From positions 8,751-72,750 of the forward strand of contig JAZLDH010000022.1 of the NCBI GenBank assembly GCA_045614605.1: 64,000 bases of DNA. The letters run 5' to 3'. Below, in pieces: positions 1-7,141 of this stretch (its first letter is position 1; each line of letters opens with the position of its first letter). The notes below the pieces were generated by a model. The model was given only the letters and a program-made list of their open reading frames with translations. It was not told the origin of the DNA and made no database searches. Origin of the DNA: Onthomorpha sp937906975. Its GTDB lineage: Bacteria; Bacteroidota; Bacteroidia; Bacteroidales; P3. A program made the translations under genes and the position numbers.

Positions 1-2
1 TA

Positions 3-1226
3 GGATGCAGTTCATTAAAAATAGATATGAACGCAAAAACAGTTTCAATGGGCGGAAAAACTTACAAAGAAGGAGAAACTTTGAGTTTGAACGGAACAAG
101 AGGAACAGTTTACGAAGGAGCATTACCAACAATCAACGCATCAGAAAACGAATTATTTAAACAATTCATGCAATTGGTTGATAAATATAGAACAATGGGC
201 GTAAGAACAAATGCTGACAACCCACAAGACGCTGCACAAGCAATAGAATTTGGAGCAGAAGGTATAGGATTGTTCAGAATTGAGCACATGTTCTACGGAG
301 AAAACTCTGAAAAACCATTAGCAATATTAAGAAAAATGATTCTTTCTGGCTCAACAGAAGAAAGAAAACACTGGTTGAACGAATTATTACCATATATCAA
401 ACAAGCAGTAAAAGGAACAATGCAAGTTATGAACGGAAAACCAGTAACATTCCGTTTGATCGACCCTCCTTTGCATGAATTTGTGCCACACACACAAGAA
501 AATGTAGAAGCTTTAGCAAAAGAATTAGGAATTGCAACAGAAGAATTAAATAAGAGAATTGAAGCATTGGAAGAAGTAAACCCAATGATGGGATTAAGAG
601 GTGTACGTTTAGGAATCACTTATCCTGAGATTACAGAAACTCAATTCAGAGCATTATTTGAAGCAGAGTCAGAATTAAGAAAAGAAGGCTTTGATCCACA
701 CTTAGAAATCATGGTTCCATTGACAATATCTGTAACAGAACTTAAACACCAAAAAGCAATTTGCGATAGAGTTCACGCAGAAGTTGAAGCAGAAACAAGC
801 TCTAAGATAGATTACTTGTACGGAACAATGATAGAAATCCCAAGAGCAACATTGGTAGCAGACAAAATAGCAGAAGTAGCAGACTTCTTCTCATTTGGAA
901 CAAACGACTTGACACAAATGACCTTTGGATTCTCTCGTGATGACGTAAATGGTATTTTAGAAACATATCAAAGCGAAAAAATAATCCCTGCAGACCCATT
1001 CCAAACATTAGACCAAGAAGGAGTAGGACAATTAGTTACATTGGGAGTTCAAAGAGGACGTGCAACAAAACAAAACCTAAAAGTAGGAGTTTGTGGAGAA
1101 CACGGAGGAGATCCAGAATCAGTTAAATTCTTCTTCAAAAATGGAATGAACTATGTATCATGTTCACCATTTAGAGTACCGGTTGCAAGACTTGCAGCAG
1201 CACAAGCAGCAGTAAGCGAAAAATAA
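3..1226 (+). CDS. ppdK: Pyruvate, phosphate dikinase, C-terminal part (5' end outside window)
   Basis: This enzyme interconverts pyruvate, ATP and phosphate with PEP, AMP and pyrophosphate in the cytosol. The reading frame is open to the window edge, so the ATP-grasp domain and the phosphohistidine domain lie upstream; a full PPDK is close to 900 residues and about 407 are seen. Visible signatures are the PEP/pyruvate TIM-barrel motifs GLFRIEHMF, GLRGVRLG, MIEIPRA, FFSFGTNDLTQM and the catalytic-cysteine block GVCGEHGGDP near the C-terminus. The ATG at 27 is an internal methionine, because homologous sequence continues upstream of it. A hairpin terminator follows directly. With pgk at 27.8 kb it suits pyrophosphate-linked glycolysis or gluconeogenesis. 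Confidence 0.97.
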   Translation, partial: GCSSLKIDMNAKTVSMGGKTYKEGETLSLNGTRGTVYEGALPTINASENELFKQFMQLVDKYRTMGVRTNADNPQDAAQAIEFGAEGIGLFRIEHMFYGENSEKPLAILRKMILSGSTEERKHWLNELLPYIKQAVKGTMQVMNGKPVTFRLIDPPLHEFVPHTQENVEALAKELGIATEELNKRIEALEEVNPMMGLRGVRLGITYPEITETQFRALFEAESELRKEGFDPHLEIMVPLTISVTELKHQKAICDRVHAEVEAETSSKIDYLYGTMIEIPRATLVADKIAEVADFFSFGTNDLTQMTFGFSRDDVNGILETYQSEKIIPADPFQTLDQEGVGQLVTLGVQRGRATKQNLKVGVCGEHGGDPESVKFFFKNGMNYVSCSPFRVPVARLAAAQAAVSEK

Positions 1227-1250
1227 TAAAAACCGAAATACATAAAACAC

Positions 1251-1287
1251 AAAAGGCGATTGATATTATTTCAGTCGCCTTTTTTTG
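1251..1287 (+). terminator. Rho-independent terminator of ppdK
   Basis: Stem aggcga (1254-1259) pairs with tcgcct (1275-1280), followed by a run of T. The stem and much of the loop recur, in opposite orientation, at 2841-2872. Confidence 0.85.
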
Positions 1288-1305
1288 TTTGCTTAATACG
1301 AATAA

Positions 1306-2655
1306 TTAACTTAAAAATATATTTGATAAAGCATATAATGGAATAATTTCAATTTTGTTCATTACATTAAAGTTTTCTAATGAAGAACGAATGCCGTATT
1401 CTAAATTTTTATCCATTAAGAATTGATACATGCTTTTCATAGAACCAGATGTGCCTGATTTTATTTCTATAGGTACAACTTTGTTTTCTTTTACTATAAC
1501 ATAATCCACTTCTGCTTGTGCTCCGCGAGATAGATTTTGCCAATAGTATAGCTCATGCCTTTGTGTAGGAATATTGTATTTAAGCAATTCCAAACCAGCA
1601 ACCATTTCTGTTATATTTCCTTTGTTCGTTAAGTCGGAAGCAGCGCCAATAAGAATAAGTTTTGATAATTCAGATTGCCCATTTGTATTCTCTAAACTTA
1701 ATAAACGTAACAATAAACCACTATCTAAAAATATATATTTAATAAACTTGTCGTTTGCTTGAGCTCCAAGAGGAATGCCGTTAGCAGCTGTATGTATTAT
1801 TGGCTTAATTAAGCCAGCATCTTTTAGTAATTCCAAAGCAACTTTTACTTTTTCGCTACGGTAATTTCCTTGTACCTGACTATAAACAAATTTATTACCT
1901 ATTTGCAAGGCAACGCTACGAAGTGTTTGGCGAAGTAGCATAGAGTCAATCTTATCTTCGTATTTTGAAAAATCATCTTCGTATGCAAGTATAATATCAT
2001 CTTGTATTTGTTGACATTTAAGAAAATCGTTAGTTTCAACCCAAGTGCTTACAACTTCAGGCATACCACCTACCATGAGATAGTTACGAAATGCCTCTGT
2101 TAATTTAGTATGTAGAGCATCAAAAACAGGATTTTGAGAAGACGAATTTTGTTTTACATCTATCCAACTTGAATTACCATTTGCAACAAGAAATTCGTCA
2201 AAAGACATTGGGTACATAAATAAAGAACGTACCCTTCCTACACCAAAAGATGTTATTTTCTTTAAAGCAAATTCAAGTAATGAACCTGCAGCTATGAGAT
2301 GTAATTCAGGATAATCTTCATAAAAGAACCATAAACTATGTATTGCATCACTGCAAGCTTGAATCTCATCTAAAAAAACTAAAGTTTCATTAGGAATAAT
2401 AGGAATACCATAAAAAGCAGATAAACGAGAAGTAATTTCTTTGGGTTTTAAATTTCCTGTAAATATAGACCTTATTTCTTTATCTCTTTCAAAGTTTACT
2501 TCCATGAAGTATTTAAAACTTTTACCTAATTGACGTATAGCAGAAGATTTACCTACTTGTCTTGCACCACGCAATAATAAAGGCTTATGATTATTATCAT
2601 CTTTCCATTCTAATAAATACTTGTCAATAGCTCTTGAATAGTAGTTTTTTTTCAT
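1306..2655 (-). CDS. AAA-family ATPase with C-terminal DUF4143
   Basis: 449 residues. The N-terminal AAA_14-type ATPase has Walker A GARQVGKS (about residues 31-38) and Walker B-like LVFLDEIQ (about 92-99). The C-terminal half is the DUF4143 region, with a late E-V-D-Y-V / IEIKSG segment of the kind seen in PD-(D/E)XK nuclease folds. Such proteins are common, variable accessory genes in Bacteroidetes; some have been proposed to be toxin- or defence-related, but the substrate is unknown. The gene stands alone, converges on ppdK, and has 33-bp tandem repeats directly upstream of a TATCTTTG -7 box. It lies between inverted copies of one terminator sequence, which may mean it arrived as a unit. 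The family call is secure; no function can be given. Confidence 0.9.
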   Translation of the reverse strand: MKKNYYSRAIDKYLLEWKDDNNHKPLLLRGARQVGKSSAIRQLGKSFKYFMEVNFERDKEIRSIFTGNLKPKEITSRLSAFYGIPIIPNETLVFLDEIQACSDAIHSLWFFYEDYPELHLIAAGSLLEFALKKITSFGVGRVRSLFMYPMSFDEFLVANGNSSWIDVKQNSSSQNPVFDALHTKLTEAFRNYLMVGGMPEVVSTWVETNDFLKCQQIQDDIILAYEDDFSKYEDKIDSMLLRQTLRSVALQIGNKFVYSQVQGNYRSEKVKVALELLKDAGLIKPIIHTAANGIPLGAQANDKFIKYIFLDSGLLLRLLSLENTNGQSELSKLILIGAASDLTNKGNITEMVAGLELLKYNIPTQRHELYYWQNLSRGAQAEVDYVIVKENKVVPIEIKSGTSGSMKSMYQFLMDKNLEYGIRSSLENFNVMNKIEIIPLYALSNIFLS

Positions 2656-2675
2656 AAAATCCTAATATTTTGATG

Positions 2676-2683
2676 CAAAGATA
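2676..2683 (-). promoter_or_regulatory. -7 box (TATCTTTG) of the DUF4143 ATPase gene
   Basis: On the minus strand TATCTTTG matches the Bacteroidetes -7 consensus TAnnTTTG about 20 bp upstream of the ATG. No clear -33 TTTG is present; the place where it would be is filled by the 33-bp repeat array. Confidence 0.5.
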
Positions 2684-2690
2684 ATAAAAA

Positions 2691-2781
2691 TGTAAAAAGT
2701 CAGATATAAAAATACTTGTTTTTTGTAAAAAGTCAGACATAAAAACCTTTGTTTTTTGTGAAAAGTCAGAGATAACTATAA
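2691..2781. repeat. 33-bp tandem repeat, about 2.7 copies
   Basis: Units start at 2691, 2724 and 2757. Each begins tgtaaaaagtcag or tgtgaaaagtcag; the two complete units end cttgttttt or tttgttttt. The period is exactly 33 bp (11 codons), and on the minus strand the frame reads SDF(S/L)QKT-like 11-mers without stops. The array sits immediately upstream of the -7 box of the ATPase gene. Confidence 0.85.
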
Positions 2782-2840
2782 TAATAGAATTTGCAAAGCA
2801 AAGAATTAGCAAAATAATCCTAAGGAAAAATATAGTAAAT

Positions 2841-2872
2841 AAAAAAGGCGACTGAAAATCTCAATCGCCTTG
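2841..2872 (-). terminator. Rho-independent terminator of the LRR / DUF4465 operon
   Basis: Minus strand: stem aggcga and tcgcct followed by T-rich sequence. It is nearly identical, loop included, to the ppdK terminator at 1251-1287. Confidence 0.8.
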
Positions 2873-2892
2873 TGTTTGTTAATGAAAAAACA

Positions 2893-3945
2893 TTATTCTT
2901 TAATTGCTTTTTGTGTAATGGTTTTGCCGTTTGAGTGTAGTTTTAAGTAGTATGCGCCTGCTGGTAATGCAGAGATATTTATTTTTTCTGTGTTTTCGGC
3001 TTTCATAACTACCTTTCCGCTAAGCTCTATCACTTCTACTGCATCAATTCTTGTAGAGAAATTGATTTCATCTTTTGTTGGGTTAGGGTAGAAGCTAAGA
3101 GTTGTGTTTTCCATATCAAGCAAAGATGAGTTATCTACTATTTCTGCAAAATTAGCTATTAGGTTTGTGTCGCTTGTTAGGTTGATGTATCTTGGATTTT
3201 CGGTGTTTCCGTCATTCCAACTTACAAATTCGTAACATGGATTGGCAGTTGCTGTTAGCATTGCACTTTCGCAATCGCTTGTAACTATAACTTCTCCAAA
3301 TGCAGTGTCGTTTGCAGTGGCATTAACAGTGTAAATGATTTCAGAAATTCTGCCTGCAAATAATTGTCCCCAAAGATTAGTGGTGTCGGAATAGGCAGAT
3401 AAATTTCCGCATGCAACACTTAATGTAGCGGTGCTAACATCTGGGAAAACAAAACTATTTTCCAATACAGGAGGTTGTGTAGCTAAGCAAGTAATGTTTT
3501 GTAAGGCGTTGCAATCATAGAAAGTTCCGTCGCTTAGTTCTGTAATTCCGCTTCCGATTGTAACGGATTCAAGAGAAGAGCAGTTATAAAAAACTTCCCA
3601 CCCCATAGATGTAACTGCGTTTGGAATGACAAGTGAGTTCAAAGCAGTGCAATAATAAAATGCAAAGCTTTCTATTGTAGTTATTGTAGAGGGTAATTCT
3701 ATTGAAACAAGGCTTGTACACCAAGAAAAGGCGTCTTCTCCAACGCAAGTAACGTTGTAGGTTATTCCGTTATTGGTTACTGTTTCTGGAATGATGACTG
3801 ATGTTGCAGAAGAGTTACAATCTCTTACTTTTACCTCGTTTCCTGTTGTTGGTTTGTAGGTTATGTCTCCTATTGTGAAGGTGTTTTGAGCCAAAACTAT
3901 ATTTGAGCATAATATTATGCTGATAATAAATAATATCTTTTTCAT
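2893..3945 (-). CDS. Secreted BspA-like leucine-rich repeat protein with type IX sorting domain
   Basis: 350 residues. A signal peptide (about 1-19) ends in LAQ. Residues 60-190 hold LRR_5/BspA-type repeats of the form 'AFxxCxxLxSxxIPxxVTxI' (for example SFAFYYCTALNSLVIP). Residues about 205-265 resemble an InlB-type beta repeat (ATANPCYEFVSWNDG). The last 75 residues are a type IX secretion C-terminal domain starting at FYPNPTKDEINF and ending in ITQKAIKE. It is expected on the cell surface. It is the second gene, 7 bp after the DUF4465-like gene, behind the cobalamin riboswitch, so it is probably made under B12 limitation. The ligand is unknown; LRR_5 proteins often bind host or bacterial surface partners. 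Confidence 0.88.
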   Translation of the reverse strand: MKKILFIISIILCSNIVLAQNTFTIGDITYKPTTGNEVKVRDCNSSATSVIIPETVTNNGITYNVTCVGEDAFSWCTSLVSIELPSTITTIESFAFYYCTALNSLVIPNAVTSMGWEVFYNCSSLESVTIGSGITELSDGTFYDCNALQNITCLATQPPVLENSFVFPDVSTATLSVACGNLSAYSDTTNLWGQLFAGRISEIIYTVNATANDTAFGEVIVTSDCESAMLTATANPCYEFVSWNDGNTENPRYINLTSDTNLIANFAEIVDNSSLLDMENTTLSFYPNPTKDEINFSTRIDAVEVIELSGKVVMKAENTEKINISALPAGAYYLKLHSNGKTITQKAIKE

Positions 3946-3952
3946 ATCCGTC

Positions 3953-5551
3953 TTATTTTACTATTAGTTTTTGTGTTTTTACTATGTTTTCGCTTGTGAT
4001 TTTAATAAAATAAACTCCCGATAGCATATTTGAGAGGTCTAATTCATAGTTGCTTTCAAATATTTCATCGTTTAACAATGTGCGTCCTTGAATATCGCTT
4101 AGTGTTATCTGTGCTTTGTTGCTCAATCCTTTTATGTTGATATTTGTTCTTTTGCTTGCAGGATTTGGAAACACGTTTACAGAAAATTCGTTTGCTAACT
4201 CCTCTTTTAAAGATGAAGATTCAGCACTGCTATAATAAGAAAACGCATCTATACAAAAGTAAGCTGGTACATTTATTCCATAACCTGAATCGTCATTTGA
4301 TGAAAGTGTGAAAATAACCTTATGACATTCACCCAAAGAAGTTAAGTTCATATACTTCCATTCTCCAACAATTCCGTTTGCATCGGCTAATGGATAAGAT
4401 ACATCGCTGGTTACTGCTCCGTTTTCATCATATCCTGTTGCTATAATGTTTAAAAAGTAATTGTTTTGTGGGAAATTGGCAGATGACATATAAGAATAAG
4501 CCGAAGAAGAGTTGTTTACATAAACTCCAATTGGGCTAAATGCAGTATTATCTTCCCTTTTTATTACATTATGTTCCGCAGTCCCTGCCCAATCACTGTA
4601 ATATCCTACCATATATGTGCTTCCAGGATTTTCCAATCCCATTAAAGATTGAGCAGAATAGTAAGGTTGGTTGTCGGTTATGTGGTTTGAAGGTCCAAAT
4701 CCGCAAGCAAACATTCCGTCATAAAGACCTAATGCTTCAAAGCTTAAACCTCCACTAAGATATGAAAGTCTGTAATTTCCCTCACTATCAATCGTTCCAT
4801 TATCAGCAGAAATTATTTCGTGAGAATCAGCATTTGTAAGAAGCCCTTCAAAATCTGCCACCTGATATGCCTCTCCTTGATTGATAACTCCAAGACCTGT
4901 GAAATCAAATCCTGTTGCCCAACCACCAGATTGTGCATCGTAAATAATGTTTCCATGAGAATCGGTATCAACACCGCCAATCACATCAACCAAACGCACA
5001 AATCTAACGTTGTTTCTGTCAAAAAACTCATCATCATCTATTTCTGCTAAATCAAAAGGCGTTCCCCAACCAACTTCATACTTACCTGCTAAATTATTCA
5101 TTAACTCTGGTGCAAGGGAAGAAGAAGTTGTGTAACTTGTTGCAGGAAAACGATAGAAATGTTGCCCATCGCTACTTACTTCTACGAAAGCTATTTCAAG
5201 ATATGTTGAAGTAAATCCATTTTCAAACACGCAGAAATCAACGCCTTCGCCATCTACTATTGGGGCTTCAAATGTTACTAATGCAACTCCGCCTTCTCCC
5301 AAGGCAACTGCCGTTGTTGTTGTGCTATCTGGAAGACCCTGTGCCATATATGGCTGTCCGTAAGAAGCAAAGTTTGTAGTGGAGTTTTGTTGATAGCCTC
5401 TTTGGACTTCAACTCCAAATGCCCATGATTGGATTCTTGAATCGTGAAGGCTGATTGCTTGACAGCCTTCTGTGCCTACGGCTCCGTCAAATTGAGCATA
5501 AGCAGATACTGCTACAAATAGCGTAGCTAAACATACGATAATTCTTTTCAT
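3953..5551 (-). CDS. DUF4465-like surface protein with type IX sorting domain, B12-riboswitch controlled
   Basis: 532 residues, with a signal peptide ending at about residue 19 (AYAQ). Motifs such as FEAPIVDGEGVDFCVFENGF, LEIAFVEVSSDGQHF and later VGYYSDWAGTAEHN / YFCIDAF fit DUF4465, a beta-sandwich family of Bacteroidetes and Planctomycetes surface proteins. The last 75 residues (FPNPASKRTNINIKG onward, ending TQKLIVK) form a type IX sorting domain, so the protein should be exported to the cell surface. It is first in a two-gene operon directly downstream of a cobalamin riboswitch. Inference: a surface cobamide-capture protein, by analogy with the surface B12-binding proteins (BtuG, BtuH) of Bacteroides. 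No BtuB-type receptor is adjacent. Family call moderately sure, function unproven. Confidence 0.8.
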   Translation of the reverse strand: MKRIIVCLATLFVAVSAYAQFDGAVGTEGCQAISLHDSRIQSWAFGVEVQRGYQQNSTTNFASYGQPYMAQGLPDSTTTTAVALGEGGVALVTFEAPIVDGEGVDFCVFENGFTSTYLEIAFVEVSSDGQHFYRFPATSYTTSSSLAPELMNNLAGKYEVGWGTPFDLAEIDDDEFFDRNNVRFVRLVDVIGGVDTDSHGNIIYDAQSGGWATGFDFTGLGVINQGEAYQVADFEGLLTNADSHEIISADNGTIDSEGNYRLSYLSGGLSFEALGLYDGMFACGFGPSNHITDNQPYYSAQSLMGLENPGSTYMVGYYSDWAGTAEHNVIKREDNTAFSPIGVYVNNSSSAYSYMSSANFPQNNYFLNIIATGYDENGAVTSDVSYPLADANGIVGEWKYMNLTSLGECHKVIFTLSSNDDSGYGINVPAYFCIDAFSYYSSAESSSLKEELANEFSVNVFPNPASKRTNINIKGLSNKAQITLSDIQGRTLLNDEIFESNYELDLSNMLSGVYFIKITSENIVKTQKLIVK

Positions 5552-5692
5552 TTCTCTATTGTTTTAAGTTTAAAAATTATTTCAAAATTCAAAACATAGA
5601 GCTTCAAAAAAAGTAAAGACAAACTCGCTGAAATAAATCCTGCATCTAATGTCTAAAGCTCTTTCCTCGAAAGCTCAAAACTTTAAAACAAA

Positions 5693-5850
5693 AGGCAGGT
5701 CTTCTGACTCGTTCAATACCGATAGCCTTCCCATCATTTTCTTTCTGACAGTGGCAAAAGATATTTCGGTATCTTTGTTATGAACTCACAGCAGCGGGAC
5801 TGTTTGGGATTTTCACCCAATTCCCTTTTAATCTCTGCGTAGAGAACCCT
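5693..5850 (-). promoter_or_regulatory. Cobalamin (adenosylcobalamin-type) riboswitch
   Basis: Reading the minus strand, the conserved elements appear in order: GGGAATTGGGTGAAAATCCC, then CAGTCCCGCTGCTGTGAG, then the B12 box GCCACTG (5749-5755), then GTCAGAAGACCTGCC (3' core). This is the diagnostic order of the Cobalamin family. It ends about 140 bp upstream of the DUF4465-like gene, so ligand binding is expected to shut off the two surface-protein genes. Confidence 0.95.
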
Positions 5851-5932
5851 TTGCGGCTGCAAAATTATAAATAAAAATCAAAGTAACAAAATTTTATTGT
5901 TTTTCTTGCGTTATGTTTTCATAAGTATCTAT

Positions 5933-7141
5933 ATGAAAAAGCATTGTTTTTTTATTGTTTTCTCTTTGGCTTGTTTTTTGCTTTCTGCACAAAGTGTGGA
6001 GCAAATATGTATTGGGGTTAATCAATACGCAAAAAGGCTTCATTCTGCTTATTATGAAGCGGAGATTGAGCTGAATAATGGAGGGGAGTCAAAGGTTTTT
6101 TTTCATAAGGTAAGTTTTAAGAAAAACAGTCCAAGGAATAAATTTTTTGCAAAGGTGAATGCTCAAATTTATTCTGCAAATGAGTTGATTCAGCAAGTCT
6201 ATTGCGATAATCAACGCTTTACTTTTGTGGATTTTTATCAGAATATAGCAGAGCAATATGAAAAAGAGGATTATGCTCTCTTTTTGACGCAAGTAGATAC
6301 TAATATGATACCGAATTTTGTCTTTAATAGGCCGATTTTTGACTTAAAGGCAATAGAAAAAAGCAAGGTTCAAGTTCAAAAAAATCAAGATACCACAATC
6401 AATGGCTTTGAGTGTTTTAGCCTTGTTGAAACTTTGTTGGAATTTGATAGTGTTTCGTATGTCAGAGTGTATTATATAAGGAAAAAAGACTTTCTTCCTC
6501 TTGCTCAAAACACCATAATATTTTACTTAAATCAAGAGCAAGCAAACGTAAGTAGTAAGATTTATAATATAAGGCTTAATCGTATTGATGAAAATGCTGC
6601 TTTTCATGATAGTAGATTTGAGTTTAGCGAAAAAAATACGGGAATACATCTAAGATATAAAAGCCTTTCTGCTCTTGAAAAGCAGTGGGAGGAGCAGGAG
6701 ATAAGCCATAGTACGTTTGCATACGGCTCTGAGGCTTTGGATTTTAAGGTTAAGAATTTTGAAGGCAAAGAGTTTCAACTCTCAAAACATAAAGCAGAGG
6801 TTGTTGTCTTGGCTTTCTTTTACAATAGTTGCTCTCCGTGTGTGCCGATGCTTGAAGACTTGCAAAATATCTACCTTAAATATAAGGAAAAAGGCGTTGA
6901 AATTGTTGCAATGAATCCAATAGACAAGGAAGATGAAGAAATATCATCTTTTGTTAAAGACCACAAATTTTCTTATATTGTTTCGCTAATAGAAAGAAAC
7001 ACAATAGAGGAAATGTATCTTGTAAGATATTTTCCAACCATATTTATAATAGATAAAAAAGGAAGGGTTTGTTATTCACATCAAGGATATAATAGCCTTT
7101 TTTACAAAAAGATTTCAAAGGTGCTTGATTCTAAGCTTTAA
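5933..7141 (+). CDS. Secreted thioredoxin-like (TlpA/redoxin family) protein with LolA-like N-terminal region
   Basis: The start is set at the ATG that begins a clear signal peptide (MKKHCFFIVF..., cleavage after LLSAQ); an upstream TTG would add 12 residues and spoil the signal. Residues about 20-260 look like a LolA/outer-membrane-lipoprotein-sorting type beta domain. Residues about 270-400 are a TlpA/AhpC-TSA thioredoxin fold with the redox motif CSPC in NSCSPCVPMLEDL and a cis-Pro region YFPTIFIID. It should act as a periplasmic thiol-disulfide reductase. It is divergent from the riboswitch operon and its stop overlaps the recG stop by 4 bp (convergent). Confidence 0.8.
   Translation: MKKHCFFIVFSLACFLLSAQSVEQICIGVNQYAKRLHSAYYEAEIELNNGGESKVFFHKVSFKKNSPRNKFFAKVNAQIYSANELIQQVYCDNQRFTFVDFYQNIAEQYEKEDYALFLTQVDTNMIPNFVFNRPIFDLKAIEKSKVQVQKNQDTTINGFECFSLVETLLEFDSVSYVRVYYIRKKDFLPLAQNTIIFYLNQEQANVSSKIYNIRLNRIDENAAFHDSRFEFSEKNTGIHLRYKSLSALEKQWEEQEISHSTFAYGSEALDFKVKNFEGKEFQLSKHKAEVVVLAFFYNSCSPCVPMLEDLQNIYLKYKEKGVEIVAMNPIDKEDEEISSFVKDHKFSYIVSLIERNTIEEMYLVRYFPTIFIIDKKGRVCYSHQGYNSLFYKKISKVLDSKL

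Noticed and set aside
2624..2812. 62-codon minus-strand ORF over the 33-bp repeats
   Set aside because: It runs through the ATPase -7 box and overlaps the ATPase start; kept as a repeat observation, not as a gene.
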